Below are positions 1-9,624 of a DNA stretch of 64,000 nt, in pieces; positions within the stretch are counted from its first letter, which is position 1; each line of letters opens with the position of its first letter. The notes below the pieces were generated by a model. It ran no database searches. It was not told the origin of the DNA and saw only the letters and a program-made list of their open reading frames with translations. Source of the stretch: Mycoplasma sp. CSL7475-4 (GTDB lineage Bacteria > Bacillota_I > Bacilli_A > Mycoplasmatales > Metamycoplasmataceae); the NCBI RefSeq assembly GCF_024834065.1, contig NZ_JANUYA010000004.1, positions 1 to 64,000 on the forward strand, read 5' to 3'. Both the position numbers and the translations under genes were made by a program.

Positions 1-2
1 AA

Positions 3-926
3 CATTGATGAAATTGCGATAACAAGTTTCACATATATGTTGCTGTTGATCGGGCGACGGGAATTATATTAGCTTTACATGCTGAAAAAGAAGAGACCAA
101 TCAAGGTTATATGATTTTACTTGAAGATTTATTTTCGAAATGAGGTTTTCCAGTCTTAATAAGAACTGATAAAAGAAGAACTTTTTACGGAAATGAAGCG
201 AAAAACACACCTTTTGTAGAAAGTATGAGTAAAAAGAACATAAAAGTTGAATCTTCTAGTGTAGCTATATTTAAGCCTTTTGTTGAGCGCACTAACGACG
301 CAATACAACGATTTTTCCCTATCCATTTTAAAAATTTAGGCATTAAAACAATAACGGATTTTAATAAAAACAAGGAAGTTTTAATCAACGATTTTCATCA
401 ATGAAACAATAAATTTTACGCTCATAAACAAAATATTTTTAGGACGTGCGACACTTCGAAAAACGAACACAAAGTCTATCTAGAAATTAAAAGAAAAGCT
501 TATGCTTCGACATTTCAGTATCAAAATCAGTATTATGTTGCCGTGAATGAAAAAGGACAAAAATTGAAAATTTGACCCGATGATGATGCACGAATAATGA
601 TAGATAGTAAAGGCGAAATTAAAATAAGCATCAACAACATTATTTTTAACACTTTAATACTAAAAGGTGATGAGTTAAATGATTTTCAAAAATTTTGCTT
701 ACAGTACAAAATATCATCTACCGAGATGTTTTCAAAACCTATGTATAAACTCTACAAAAACAGCAGAATATTTGCAATTAATTTATATAACGTGATACAC
801 AAATTAGAAGAAAAAAACTACGATTTAAATCCGCTAATGCAACATACTTATGAAGTGAGTATTGAAATCTATAAGGAAATGCAAAAAATTTTCGAAGAAA
901 TAAAAAGAATGGCTTGTCTTATCTAA
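3..926 (+). CDS. IS transposase, rve/DDE integrase core, 5' end outside window
   Basis: One continuous code-4 frame runs from the window edge to a TAA at 926; several Trp codons are TGA. The retained part has an integrase-like core: VDRATG (first Asp), TDKRRTF (second Asp) and FKPFVERTNDAIQRF (region of the catalytic Glu), followed by a basic C-terminal half with a putative late beta domain and helices. The spacing resembles rve transposases of the ISNCY/IS1202-like type. It would catalyse cut/strand transfer at the ends of its own element. The N-terminal HTH region is not visible because the gene starts before base 1, so whether the copy is intact cannot be judged. The exact IS family is an inference. 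Confidence 0.75.
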
Positions 927-1002
927 CCATTCCTAATACATATTAAATTTTGGTTGAATTAAAAGGAGTCAACCTAGTAAATAATATCAAAAATATAAGT
1001 CC

Positions 1003-1064
1003 AAATAAAAAACAAAAGTTCCCATTTACAAATTCGAAAAAAGTGGAACTTTTGTTTTTTATTT
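1003..1064. repeat. 20-bp perfect inverted repeat between two transposase remnants
   Basis: Bases 1003-1022 are the exact reverse complement of 1045-1064, separated by 22 bases. The stem is A/T-rich with a short GG/CC and can act as a bidirectional terminator for the converging transposase genes, or may be a deletion scar or IS end. The stop codon of the minus-strand transposase (1059-1061) lies inside the right arm. The stretch 927-1002 holds no gene that I can see. Confidence 0.7.
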
Positions 1065-2066
1065 CACAAAATTTATATACTCATTTGATGAATATTGAAA
1101 CCCGTGATCAGAATGGATAATAAAATTATTCGGAAAATTTGTCTGCTTAATATGTTCTAATACAAGATTATTGTCATTATATCTTGATAAGTTTCAACTA
1201 ACTATTTTCTTAGTTTTATGATGTATCACAGCTGATAGGTAAACATGATTCCCTAAAACATCTGAAGGTGAAGGAATATAAGTTACATCAGTAGCGTATA
1301 CATCATTGAATTTTCCATCATAATCTCTTTGCACCAAGTCTTGGAACTTAACATTAGTGACCTTGTGTTCTCTCTTTCTTTTTGCTCTCCTAATTTCACA
1401 AAAAAGACCTAATTTGTTCATATATCTACCTAATGTTCTGTAATTTATATCAACACCAAACTTCATTTTCAAAAGAAGAGCAAGTCTTTCACGGCCATAT
1501 CTACCTTTACATTCTCTAAATGCTTGTTTAATTTGGTCTTCATATTGAATTTTTTTTACTTTTTTATCATTTTTAGATTTCTTTAATCGATAGTAATATG
1601 TTGATTTTTTAATTCCTAAAATATCAATGATTTGTTTAATTTTCACTGAAAAACCGTATCTTTTTTTGAATTTTTCAATAGCTTCATCCAAGTCCTTGCT
1701 ATCATTTCTTTCTAAAATTTTCCCGTAAAAAATATTTGTTATTAAAAATTCTAATTGATCTCTAGTTATCTTCTTTAACGCTTCTCTTCTTTTTTGATTT
1801 TCTACTTCTTTATCTATTTTTCTCGGTCTTCCAGAACCCTTACCTTTTTTAGGTGCCTTACCTGATTTTGATTCTATACTCATTCCTAAATTATATTTTT
1901 TAAATTTATTTCTGATATTTAAAATGACTTCTTTTGAAAAAGATTCTCTTTTGCTAATTCTCAAATATTCATATTTAAATTTTCTTTTCGTAATATTTTT
2001 CTTTAAATATTCCCTGTAAAACACAAAAATTTCTTCTCATTCTTCAGTTTTTAAATGTCGTCCCAT
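1059..2066 (-). pseudogene. IS3-family (IS150-like) transposase, C-terminally truncated
   Basis: The start at 2066 (MGRHLKTEEW, TGA as Trp) has an AGAGG-type ribosome site about 7 bases upstream. About 335 residues can be read: an N-terminal helix-turn-helix/basic region with a Gly-Lys-rich linker (GKGSGRPRK), then an IS150 OrfB-like part with the HTH_21 region (CKGRYGRERLALLLK) and the rve core. The first Asp (ATDVTYIPS) and second Asp (HSDHGFQYSS) are present, but the frame stops about ten residues later, before the segment that carries the catalytic Glu. OrfA and OrfB parts are in one frame. The missing Glu makes the product almost certainly inactive. It lies immediately downstream of the ribosomal operon terminator. 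Confidence 0.85.
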
Positions 2067-2105
2067 AAAACCTCTTTTACCTTAATTACATAAATCACAA
2101 CAAAA

Positions 2106-2127
2106 ACCCGAACCTTACGATTCGGGT
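2106..2127. terminator. Bidirectional intrinsic terminator at the end of the S10-spc operon
   Basis: A 7-bp stem, ACCCGAA/TTCGGGT, with an 8-base loop. On the minus strand it is followed by TTTTTGTTG, on the plus strand by CTAATTTTTTT, so it can stop transcripts from either side. A second small hairpin (TTTGCCC/GGGCAAA, 2173-2188) lies between it and the rplO stop. Confidence 0.75.
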
Positions 2128-2196
2128 CTAATTTTTTTGTCCTAGTTTAAACAAGCTTCTGTTTAGTGTTTTTTTGCCCGTGGGCAAAGAAAATTA

Positions 2197-2646
2197 TTAG
2201 GTTAAAGATAGAGTTTCGAATTTTCCACCAGCAGCTTCAATTGCTTCTTTAGCGCTTTGTGAAGCAGCGTGGGCAAAAACAGAAAGTTTTTTAGTAAGTT
2301 TACCGTTTGCTAGAACTTTGATTGGTAAGTTTCTTTTAATTAAATTAGCTTCAATTAAGGTTTCGATATTAACAGTATCATTAGCACTAAATCTTTGTTC
2401 TAAATCTTTTAAGTTTACAACTTGGTATTCAACGTGGTTAACGTTAGTAAATCCACGTTTTCCGATACGACGGAATCAAGGAGTTTGTCCCCCTTCGAAA
2501 CCAGGTCTGTGTCCGTGACGTTTATTTTGTCCTGATTGTCCTTTACCTGCTTGTTTACCTTTACCAGCGGCATGACCTCTACCTACACGGTGTTTATCTT
2601 TACGTGATCCGGCAGTTGGTTTTAATTCATGTAATTTTATTTCCAT
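2197..2646 (-). CDS. rplO: 50S ribosomal protein L15
   Basis: A 149-residue protein with the L15 N-terminal Gly-rich signature ([19 protein letters not shown]) and one TGA-coded Trp after GFEGGQTP. The start at 2646 is chosen over an upstream ATG at 2661 because AAAGGAAA lies just before it and because MEIKLHEL matches the family start. L15 binds 23S rRNA late in 50S assembly. It is the last gene of the operon; secY, which normally follows, is absent and a terminator comes instead. Confidence 0.97.
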
Positions 2647-2725
2647 AATATTTCCTTTCATGTAATTACTAATTCGAAAAGTACTTTTGAAACTTGTGTT
2701 TCAAGTTGCTTAACTAAATTAATAA

Positions 2726-3346
2726 TTATCTTAGGTCTTTAACTTCTTTACCTCTGATATCGGCAATAGCTTCAGCAGTACGCATTTGAGTTAGGGCTTT
2801 TAAAGTTGCTCTAACAATGTTTGATTTTGAACGTGAACCATATGTTTTTGAATAAACGTCGGTGTAACCAGCAAGTTCAACAACTGCACGAACAGTTGAA
2901 GAAGCAACGATCCCTGTCCCTTTTGAAGCAGGTTTAAGCATAACTTTAGATGCAAGGAATTTTGCTTCATTTTCGTGTGGAACTGTCCCTTTAACAACTG
3001 GTAGTGTAATTAAATTGTTTTTAGCATCTTTAATTGCTTTTTTAATTGAATCAGGAACTTCGTTAGCTTTTCCGTGTCCAAATCCAACACGACCTTTTTT
3101 ATCTCCAACAACAACAAAGGTTGAGAATGAGAATCTACGTCCACCTTTTACAGTTTTAGAAACTCTTGAGATTGAAATAACTTTTTCGCTGAAACCATCA
3201 TTGAAATTGTCATTTCTACGACGAGCTGGACGAGCTGAACGTTCACGATTGTTTCTTGGTTTTGTTTCTTTTTTAGCTTCGACTTTTGCTGGGTTTGCTT
3301 TAACTACTTCGGTAGTTGCAGCTGCGTTTTGGTTTACTTGTGACAT
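2726..3346 (-). CDS. rpsE: 30S ribosomal protein S5
   Basis: 206 residues: an unstructured basic N-terminal extension of about 45 residues rich in Ala, Lys and Arg, then the double-stranded RNA-binding fold ([17 protein letters not shown]) and the C-terminal S5 domain with [19 protein letters not shown]5 lies at the mRNA entry side of the 30S subunit. The ATG overlaps the rplR stop in a TAATG junction. The N-terminal extension is longer than in Escherichia coli (167 residues in total). Confidence 0.97.
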   Translation of the reverse strand: MSQVNQNAAATTEVVKANPAKVEAKKETKPRNNRERSARPARRRNDNFNDGFSEKVISISRVSKTVKGGRRFSFSTFVVVGDKKGRVGFGHGKANEVPDSIKKAIKDAKNNLITLPVVKGTVPHENEAKFLASKVMLKPASKGTGIVASSTVRAVVELAGYTDVYSKTYGSRSKSNIVRATLKALTQMRTAEAIADIRGKEVKDLR

Positions 3347-3702
3347 TAGAATTTAACTCCTTTCACGTTTTCTCTGACTGCTTCAGCGAACGCTTTTACA
3401 CGCCCGTGGTAAATGTAACCTGAACGGTCAAAAACGATTTGAGTTAGATTTAGTTCGTTAATTTTTTGTGCCATTAATTTTCCTGCTTCAGCAGCTGAAG
3501 CGATGTTACCATGAAATTCACCTTTTGCTAAAGTAGAAACACTAGCTAGTGTTACGCCTTTAGAATCATCAATTAATTGTGCATAGAAGTTTTGGTGTGA
3601 TTTGAAAACGCTCAAACGTGGTTTAGAAGCGGTACCAATGATTGATTGACGCTCACGTAAATGTTTCTTTTGACGAGCTTGGTTTCTTGATAATATAGCC
3701 AT
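3346..3702 (-). CDS. rplR: 50S ribosomal protein L18
   Basis: 118 residues; ends with [20 protein letters not shown], the typical L18 C-terminus that contacts 5S rRNA. It overlaps rpsE by one base (TAATG) and follows rplF at a short spacing, so it is translationally coupled within the operon. Confidence 0.97.
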   Translation of the reverse strand: MAILSRNQARQKKHLRERQSIIGTASKPRLSVFKSHQNFYAQLIDDSKGVTLASVSTLAKGEFHGNIASAAEAGKLMAQKINELNLTQIVFDRSGYIYHGRVKAFAEAVRENVKGVKF

Positions 3703-3723
3703 ATTTTTATTTTCCTTTCACAA

Positions 3724-4263
3724 CTACTTAGCAGCAGTTTTCCCTTCTTTACGACGAATAACTTCATCTTTGTAAGCAATTCCTTTTCCTGAGTAAGGAC
3801 TAGGTTTTCTAGTAGCACGTACAATTGCAGCGAATTGTCCAACGCTTTCTTTTGAAATTGATGATAATGTGATTTCAGTTGGCTTTGGTAACTCAACGTT
3901 AACATCGGCTGGAATGTCTAGTAATTCTAAATGTGATTTACCAACTGCTAATTCTAATTGTTGTCCTTTAAGTACAGCTTTGTAACCAACCCCTTTAATT
4001 ACTAATTCTTTTTTGAAACCTTGTGAAACACCAATTAGCATATTGCTAATTAATGCGTTAGTAGTTCCGTGTAATTGTTTGGTTGATTTTTCTTCATTTG
4101 CTCTTAAAGTGCTAATTTTATCTTCTTCAATTTTAATGGCGATTAAAGGTGAAAAAGTTGCTTCTAAGCTTCCTAATTTACCTTTAGCACTAAAAGTTGT
4201 ACCTTCTAGCTTAACTTCAACGCCTTGAGGGATGCTTAATATTCTGTTTCCAACACGTGACAT
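3724..4263 (-). CDS. rplF: 50S ribosomal protein L6
   Basis: 179 residues, the usual L6 length, starting MSRVGNRILSIP and ending in the family motif PSPYSGKGIAYKDEVIRRKEGK. The two repeated alpha/beta L6 domains can be followed. It binds the sarcin-ricin region of 23S rRNA. Stop TAG at 3724; it starts 9 bases after rpsH. Confidence 0.97.
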   Translation of the reverse strand: MSRVGNRILSIPQGVEVKLEGTTFSAKGKLGSLEATFSPLIAIKIEEDKISTLRANEEKSTKQLHGTTNALISNMLIGVSQGFKKELVIKGVGYKAVLKGQQLELAVGKSHLELLDIPADVNVELPKPTEITLSSISKESVGQFAAIVRATRKPSPYSGKGIAYKDEVIRRKEGKTAAK

Positions 4264-4272
4264 ATTAACCCC

Positions 4273-4668
4273 CTATCAAATGATAGCGATAACTTCACCG
4301 CCAACATTTTCCTTGCGTGCTTGTTTTTCAGTCATCATTCCTTTTGAGGTAGAAACGATAGCTGTTCCGTATCCTGATAATACGTTTGGTAGTTCTTGAG
4401 CTGAAGAATAAACTCTTAAACCAGGTTTTGAAATACGTTTGAAATCAATGATTGCTCTTTGGTTTCCTTTGTATTTTAAACTTACTTCTAATACTTTATT
4501 GATTCCTTCGCCTTTAACATTTAAGGCTTGGATGTAACCTTCTGCTAAAAGAATTTCTAGGATTCTTTGTTTTTTATTTGAGAATGGAATGTTAACTGAT
4601 TTGAATTTTCTTTGGTTGGCGTTTTTAATACGCACAATCATATCTGATATTGGATCTGTAATAAACAT
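4273..4668 (-). CDS. rpsH: 30S ribosomal protein S8
   Basis: 131 residues. The start MFITDPISDMIVRIKNA at 4668 matches the family; a TTG nine bases earlier is not needed. The C-terminus reads VIAIIW with the Trp encoded by TGA just before TAG at 4273, so a standard-code reading loses the last residue. S8 is a primary binder of the 16S central domain. Confidence 0.97.
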
Positions 4669-4670
4669 AA

Positions 4671-4856
4671 TTATCAACTCGCTTTCTTGTATCCTGGAAT
4701 TTGTCCAGCGTGTGCTTTAACACGGAAACAAATACGGCAGATTTTAAATTTTCTTAAAACTGCGTGTGGACGACCACATATTTCACAACGAGTGTAAAAA
4801 CGGGTTGAAAATTTCGCGTGTTTTTTTTGTTTTGCTTTTAGTGATACTTTAGCCAT
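4671..4856 (-). CDS. rpsN: 30S ribosomal protein S14, zinc-binding type
   Basis: 61 residues with CEICGRPH and CRICF, the two zinc CxxC pairs of the short S14 type, and the canonical KKASW end whose Trp is a TGA codon followed by TAA. It overlaps the rplE stop (TAATG) and is followed at once by rpsH. One of the clearest proofs of UGA=Trp in this window. Confidence 0.97.
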
Positions 4857-5401
4857 TATTTATCTCCTTTAACAAATCTCATTCCAAGTAGTTCAAGTAA
4901 TCTTTTAGCTTGTGCATCTGAATTTGTAGATGTGATTAGTTGAACATCTAATCCTTTAATTCTTCTAATTTTGTCAAAATCAATTTCTGGGAAAATGATT
5001 TCTTCTTTAATACCTAATGAGTAATTCCCTCTACCATCAAAGGCTTTAGGATTAGCACCACGAAAATCACGAATACGAGGCATTGCAATGTGAATTAATT
5101 TTTCTAAAAAGTCTCACATTCTATCTCTACGAAGAGTAACTTTACCCCCCATAGGCATACCTTCTCTTAATTTTCATGAAGCATTTGATTTTCTAGCAAC
5201 AGTTTGGAAAGGTTTTTGGCCAGAAATTAATGTTAATTCGTTTAGAACTTCTTCGATTGCTTTTGAATTTGTTACTTCTCTACCTGCGGTCATATTTAAA
5301 ACGATTTTTTCAAGACGTGGAACTTGCATAATTGATTTAAATTTAAATTCTTCCATTAAAGCTGGAACGATTTTGTCATTGTAATGTTTCTTTAAGTTCA
5401 T
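4856..5401 (-). CDS. rplE: 50S ribosomal protein L5
   Basis: 181 residues. Two TGA codons, after VARKSNAS and within VTLRRDRMW, are Trp; the standard code would split the gene in two. Conserved regions [11 protein letters not shown] and [20 protein letters not shown] are present. L5 forms the 5S RNP with L18. Confidence 0.97.
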
Positions 5402-5403
5402 AA

Positions 5404-5730
5404 TTAATATTCCTTATTAGTTTTCTTGATAATTCTTGTTTTTTGACCATTTTTTGCCACTTGATATCCGATTCTTGAATACACAGGAGCACTAGTTTTA
5501 GTACCTTTTTTAGCAACTACTGCCACGTTTGAAGCGTGGATAGGACCTTCTTGTTTTTTAATGCTTCCTTCGCTTGCTTGTGATGGTTTTTTATGTTTAA
5601 CTTGCATGTTAACATCTTTGATGTATACTGTGTTATTTTTAGCATCTACACGAACGATACGCCCTTGTTCTCATTTGTGAGAACCGGCAATAACGATAAC
5701 TTCGTCATTTTTCTTGAATTTCATCTTCAT
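5404..5730 (-). CDS. rplX: 50S ribosomal protein L24
   Basis: 108 residues. The start [20 protein letters not shown] at 5730 has GGAGA five bases upstream, and its Trp is TGA. The KOW motif region ([20 protein letters not shown]) and the following KHKKPSQ confirm L24. It lies two bases from rplE and nine from rplN. Confidence 0.97.
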
Positions 5731-5739
5731 ATCGCTCTC

Positions 5740-6108
5740 CTATAATACTTCCGGTGCAAGAGAAACAATTTTTAAATATCCCTTGTCACGTAATTCACGA
5801 GCAACTGGTCCAAAGACACGAGTTCCTCTCATTGATTTATCATCTTTAATAATAACTACAGCATTGTCATCAAATTTAATGTGTGATCCGTTTGGTCTTT
5901 TAATACCGTAACGTGATCTAACAATCACAGCTTTAACTACTTGACCTTCTTTAACAGCACCGTTAGGTAGTGCTTTTTTAACTGAACATACGATTACGTC
6001 ACCAATATTAGCAGTTTTTTTACGCGATCCGCCTAATACTCTAATTACACCAACTTCTTTAGCTCCTGAGTTATCAGCAACTTTTAATTTAGATAGTTCA
6101 ATAACCAT
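5740..6108 (-). CDS. rplN: 50S ribosomal protein L14
   Basis: 122 residues, exactly the usual length. Conserved segments [24 protein letters not shown] and [14 protein letters not shown] are present. TAATG overlap with rpsQ. Confidence 0.98.
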   Translation of the reverse strand: MVIELSKLKVADNSGAKEVGVIRVLGGSRKKTANIGDVIVCSVKKALPNGAVKEGQVVKAVIVRSRYGIKRPNGSHIKFDDNAVVIIKDDKSMRGTRVFGPVARELRDKGYLKIVSLAPEVL

Positions 6109-6377
6109 TATTCTTCACCTCTTTGTACTTTGTGTTTAATTTCTACTAAACGGAAGTGTTTGGTTTTTGAAAGTGGACGTGTTTCCATGATGCTGACGAT
6201 GTCACCAACTGATGCTAGTAATTTTTCATCATGAACAGCAAAACGTTTAACAACTCTATATCTTTTTGAATATAAGTTGTGTGAACGGTAGCTTTCCACT
6301 TCGACAAAAATAGTTTTATCACCACGAACAGATGTAACTTTACCTGTTAGAGTTTTACGTGTTGTTAATCTTTCCAT
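6108..6377 (-). CDS. rpsQ: 30S ribosomal protein S17
   Basis: 89 residues with [21 protein letters not shown] and KRFAVHDE, the S17 OB-fold signature. Single-base TAATG overlaps on both sides couple it to rpmC and rplN. Confidence 0.97.
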   Translation of the reverse strand: MERLTTRKTLTGKVTSVRGDKTIFVEVESYRSHNLYSKRYRVVKRFAVHDEKLLASVGDIVSIMETRPLSKTKHFRLVEIKHKVQRGEE

Positions 6378-6571
6378 TATTTGTCTCCTTTAAGTTGTGC
6401 AATAGCAGTTAGAGCTTTAGCGATATCTTTTTTAACTGCGTTAATTTTGTGACTTTGGTCTAATTGTCCAGTTCTGTTTTTAAAACGAAGGGTTAGTAAT
6501 TCTGCTTTTAGGTCATTAACTAGTTTTTGTAATTCTTCAACTGATTTCGCTTTTAAATCTTTAAAAACCAT
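6377..6571 (-). CDS. rpmC: 50S ribosomal protein L29
   Basis: 64 residues, a helical hairpin with the L29 motif [18 protein letters not shown]. It sits at the peptide exit tunnel in the family. TAATG overlaps with rplP and rpsQ. Confidence 0.97.
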   Translation of the reverse strand: MVFKDLKAKSVEELQKLVNDLKAELLTLRFKNRTGQLDQSHKINAVKKDIAKALTAIAQLKGDK

Positions 6572-7002
6572 TATTGTTGACCTCCTTGTGAATCTTCTTT
6601 AGTAACAATTTTTCATTTAACAGGTAATTTGTGACCACCTAAACGAAGTGCATCACGAGCAATCTCTTCTTTAACACCTGATACTTCAAACATCATAGTG
6701 TTAACTTTAACTGGTGTATATCATTTTTCTGGTGACCCTTTACCTGATCCCATACGTACACCAATTGGTTTTGATGTTTTTTGGAAGTGAGGGAAGATTC
6801 TAATGAAAACTTGCCCTTCACGACCCATACGACGAGTAATCGCAATACGGGCTGATTCGATTTGACGAGCATCTACTCATGCTGATGTAACAGCTTGAAG
6901 TCCGAACTCACCAAATGATACTTTATTACCTTTATGTGCTTTACGTTTGTCGTGACGTAATAAGAAAGGTTTTCTGTATTTAGTTCTTTTTGGTTGAAGC
7001 AT
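6571..7002 (-). CDS. rplP: 50S ribosomal protein L16
   Basis: 143 residues: [11 protein letters not shown] start, [24 protein letters not shown] and [10 protein letters not shown] are family hallmarks; several Trp are TGA. Its first 23 bases are shared with the end of rpsC in another frame. Confidence 0.97.
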
Positions 7003-7654
7003 TGTTTAATCCCCCTTCCAAAATTTCACCTTTAGAAATTCACACTTTAACACCGATAGCACCATATGTTGTACGAGCGGTTGCTTGTGCGTAATCAACA
7101 TCTTGTCTTAAGGTGTGTAGTTTCATTTCACCACGTGAATATCCTTCGGTACGAGCCATATCAACACCGTTTAGACGGCCTGAAACAGCGGTTTTAATAC
7201 CTTTTGCTCTTGCTTTTAACGCTTCATTAATAACGTATTTTTGAGCAATTCTGAAGCTTTCACGATTTTCTAATTTAATCGCAATTGCTTCGGCAGCTAA
7301 ACGAGCATTTAATTCTGGTTTAGCAATTTGGTTAACTTGTAGATTGATATCAAGTTTTTTGTCTTTTAAGTGTTTGTGTAGAGCAACATTTAATGCATTA
7401 ATGTTAGCACCACCTTCACCTAAAATTCTTGCTGGACTAGCAACATGTAAAACAACAGTTATTTTATTTGCTTGTGTTCTTTTAATTTCGATTTGACCGA
7501 TTTGGTATTTACGTACTAATTTATCAAAGAATTTGTAAATTTTGTCATCTTGAACTAATAATGTACCAAATTCTTTTTTCTCTGCAAATCATGTTGTATT
7601 ACGTTGTTTGGTTACGCCGTAACGAAAACCATTTGGATTAACTTTTTGTCCCAT
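6980..7654 (-). CDS. rpsC: 30S ribosomal protein S3
   Basis: 224 residues, from [14 protein letters not shown] through the KH domain ([16 protein letters not shown]) to the C-terminal domain ([20 protein letters not shown]). After GVKVWISKGE the frame continues through the rplP start and stops at TAA 6980-6982, a 23-base overlap that is longer than the single-base overlaps elsewhere in the operon. SD AAAGG upstream of 7654. Confidence 0.96.
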
Positions 7655-7667
7655 AATTTTGCCTTTC

Positions 7668-8003
7668 TTAGTTTCTTTCTTCTAAAACTACTGATAAATT
7701 TGATGTACGTTTGAAAATTGAAAATGCTCTACCTTGTGAGTGAGGTTGAAATCTTTTAAGTGTTGGACCTTCATTAACTAAAACTTCTTTAACAAATAAT
7801 TTAGATGCGTCCATTCCATGGTTGTTTGTTGCGTTTGCAACTGCTGAATTGATTAATTTAATAAATAAACCTGATGCTTTTTTGTTGGTGTTTTTAAGAA
7901 TACCTAATGCTACCCGCACATCTTTTCCACGGAAAAGAGCGGCAACTAAAGCAGCTTTACGTACGCTAATACGTTGAATTTTAACGTGTGCTTTTGCTTG
8001 CAT
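7668..8003 (-). CDS. rplV: 50S ribosomal protein L22
   Basis: 111 residues with RISVRKAALVAALFRGK and LKRFQPHSQGRAF, the loop that lines the exit tunnel. Spaced 13 bases from rpsC; two bases after rpsS. Confidence 0.97.
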   Translation of the reverse strand: MQAKAHVKIQRISVRKAALVAALFRGKDVRVALGILKNTNKKASGLFIKLINSAVANATNNHGMDASKLFVKEVLVNEGPTLKRFQPHSQGRAFSIFKRTSNLSVVLEERN

Positions 8004-8005
8004 AA

Positions 8006-8281
8006 TTATTTTTTACCTTTATCAGCACCATGACCTGTGTAGGTTCTAGTTGGTGAAAATTCACCAAGTTTGTGTCCTACCATATCGTCAGTTACATAAA
8101 CATCAATAAAGCTTTTACCGTTGTGTACTTGGAATGTTAAACCAACAAAATTTGGGAAGATTGTTGAACGTCTTGATCAAGTTTTGATTGGTTTTTTTGC
8201 CGCGCCACCTTCGACGATAGCTTCGACTTTTTTCATTAAGTGGTCGTCGACAAATGGACCTTTTTTAAGACTACGAGCCAT
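8006..8281 (-). CDS. rpsS: 30S ribosomal protein S19
   Basis: 91 residues: [19 protein letters not shown], then [18 protein letters not shown] with Trp as TGA, and [17 protein letters not shown]. Starts inside the rplB stop (TAATG). Confidence 0.97.
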
Positions 8282-9126
8282 TATTTAGCATCCTTTCTTC
8301 TTCTTAGAATCAATTTGTTTGAAGATTTTTTAGTTTTTCTAGTTTTGACACCAAGAGCTTTTTTACCTCAAGGTGTAAGAGGTGATTTACGTCCAATAGG
8401 TTGTTTACCTTCACCACCACCGTGTGGGTGATCTACTGGGTTCATTACTGAACCACGTACAGTAGGACGAATACCTTTGTAACGATTTCTACCTGCTTTA
8501 CCTAAGTTAACTAGTAGATGTTCTTCATTTCCAACTTCACCAATTGTAGCACGAGCTCTTGCTAAAATACGACGTGTTTCGCCTGATTTTAGACGTAGAA
8601 CTACATATTTACCATCATCGTCTTTACCTAAAATTTGAGCACTGGCCCCAGCTGAACGAGCGATAATTCCGCCCCCTCCTGGTTGCATTTCAATGTTGTG
8701 TACTAATGTACCTTCTGGAATTGATGATAAAGGTAGTGTGTTACCTACTAAAATATCAACATCGTTTCCTGAAATAACTGTTTGTCCTACTTTAAGACCT
8801 TTCGGTGTTAAAATGTATCTTTTTTCTCCATCAGCGTATGCTAATAATGAAATATTAGCCGAACGGTTTGGATCGTATTCAATTGACTTAACCACTGCTG
8901 GAATATTGTCTTTATTACGTTTAAAGTCAATTAATCTGTAAAATCTCTTTACACGACCTCCATGGTGTCTTACTGTAATTTTCCCTTGGTTATTACGACC
9001 AGCTGGGTTTTTCAAAATTACTAGTAATGATTTTTCAGGAGCATGTCCTGAAAGATTTTTACCATAGTCAAGAGATGACATATTACGATGACCGTTAGTA
9101 GTTGGCTTGTAATGTTTAATTGCCAT
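8281..9126 (-). CDS. rplB: 50S ribosomal protein L2
   Basis: 281 residues. The C-terminal block [19 protein letters not shown] is complete and is followed by SPLTPW with Trp as TGA; a standard-code reading would end there and lose about 28 basic residues. L2 is required for subunit association and peptidyl transfer. Confidence 0.98.
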
Positions 9127-9192
9127 TATTCTCTCCTTTGCTTAAATATATATGAGGAATTTGTCATTTAAGCAATTTAAAATCCTCTTAAA

Positions 9193-9624
9193 TTATTTTT
9201 CATCTTTTTTTGATGATTTTTTAGTTGTTTTTTTAGCAGCAATTTTTTGTGCTAATTTTTCTTCAGCTGCTTGATCTGCTTGTTTAACTTCTTGAGCTTT
9301 AGCAGCTTTTTGAGCCATTTTCGCTTCGTCTTGCGCTTCTGCTTCGTTAGGGTAGAAAACAATTTTGTCTTCTTTAGCTAAAGTAACAATAGCTTTTTTG
9401 TAACGGTTTGTAAAACCATTGTAACGCCCAACTCTTTTAGCTTTTTTACCAACTTTAATTGTGTTAACATTTTCCACTTTTACTTGGAAAATAAATTCCA
9501 CTGCATTTTTAATTTGGTATTTGTTAGCGTGATAATCAACTTCGAAAGTGTATTTATTTTCTTGTTGTAGAAGGTTTGTTTTTTCGGTTAGGATCGGTTT
9601 ACGAATAATTTGAGTTAATTCCAT
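9193..9624 (-). CDS. rplW: 50S ribosomal protein L23 with charged C-terminal tail
   Basis: 143 residues. Residues 1-95 are the L23 domain ([43 protein letters not shown]). The last roughly 45 residues are an Ala/Lys/Glu-rich tail ending KKSSKKDEK, absent from most L23 proteins (about 95 residues). L23 is the docking site for SRP and trigger factor at the tunnel exit, so the tail would project there; that is inference. Confidence 0.95.
   Translation of the reverse strand: MELTQIIRKPILTEKTNLLQQENKYTFEVDYHANKYQIKNAVEFIFQVKVENVNTIKVGKKAKRVGRYNGFTNRYKKAIVTLAKEDKIVFYPNEAEAQDEAKMAQKAAKAQEVKQADQAAEEKLAQKIAAKKTTKKSSKKDEK

Noticed and set aside
4671-5401. Apparent split of rplE and premature ends of rpsN and rpsH
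   Set aside because: All breaks are TGA codons at conserved Trp or at the known terminal Trp; code 4 restores intact proteins.
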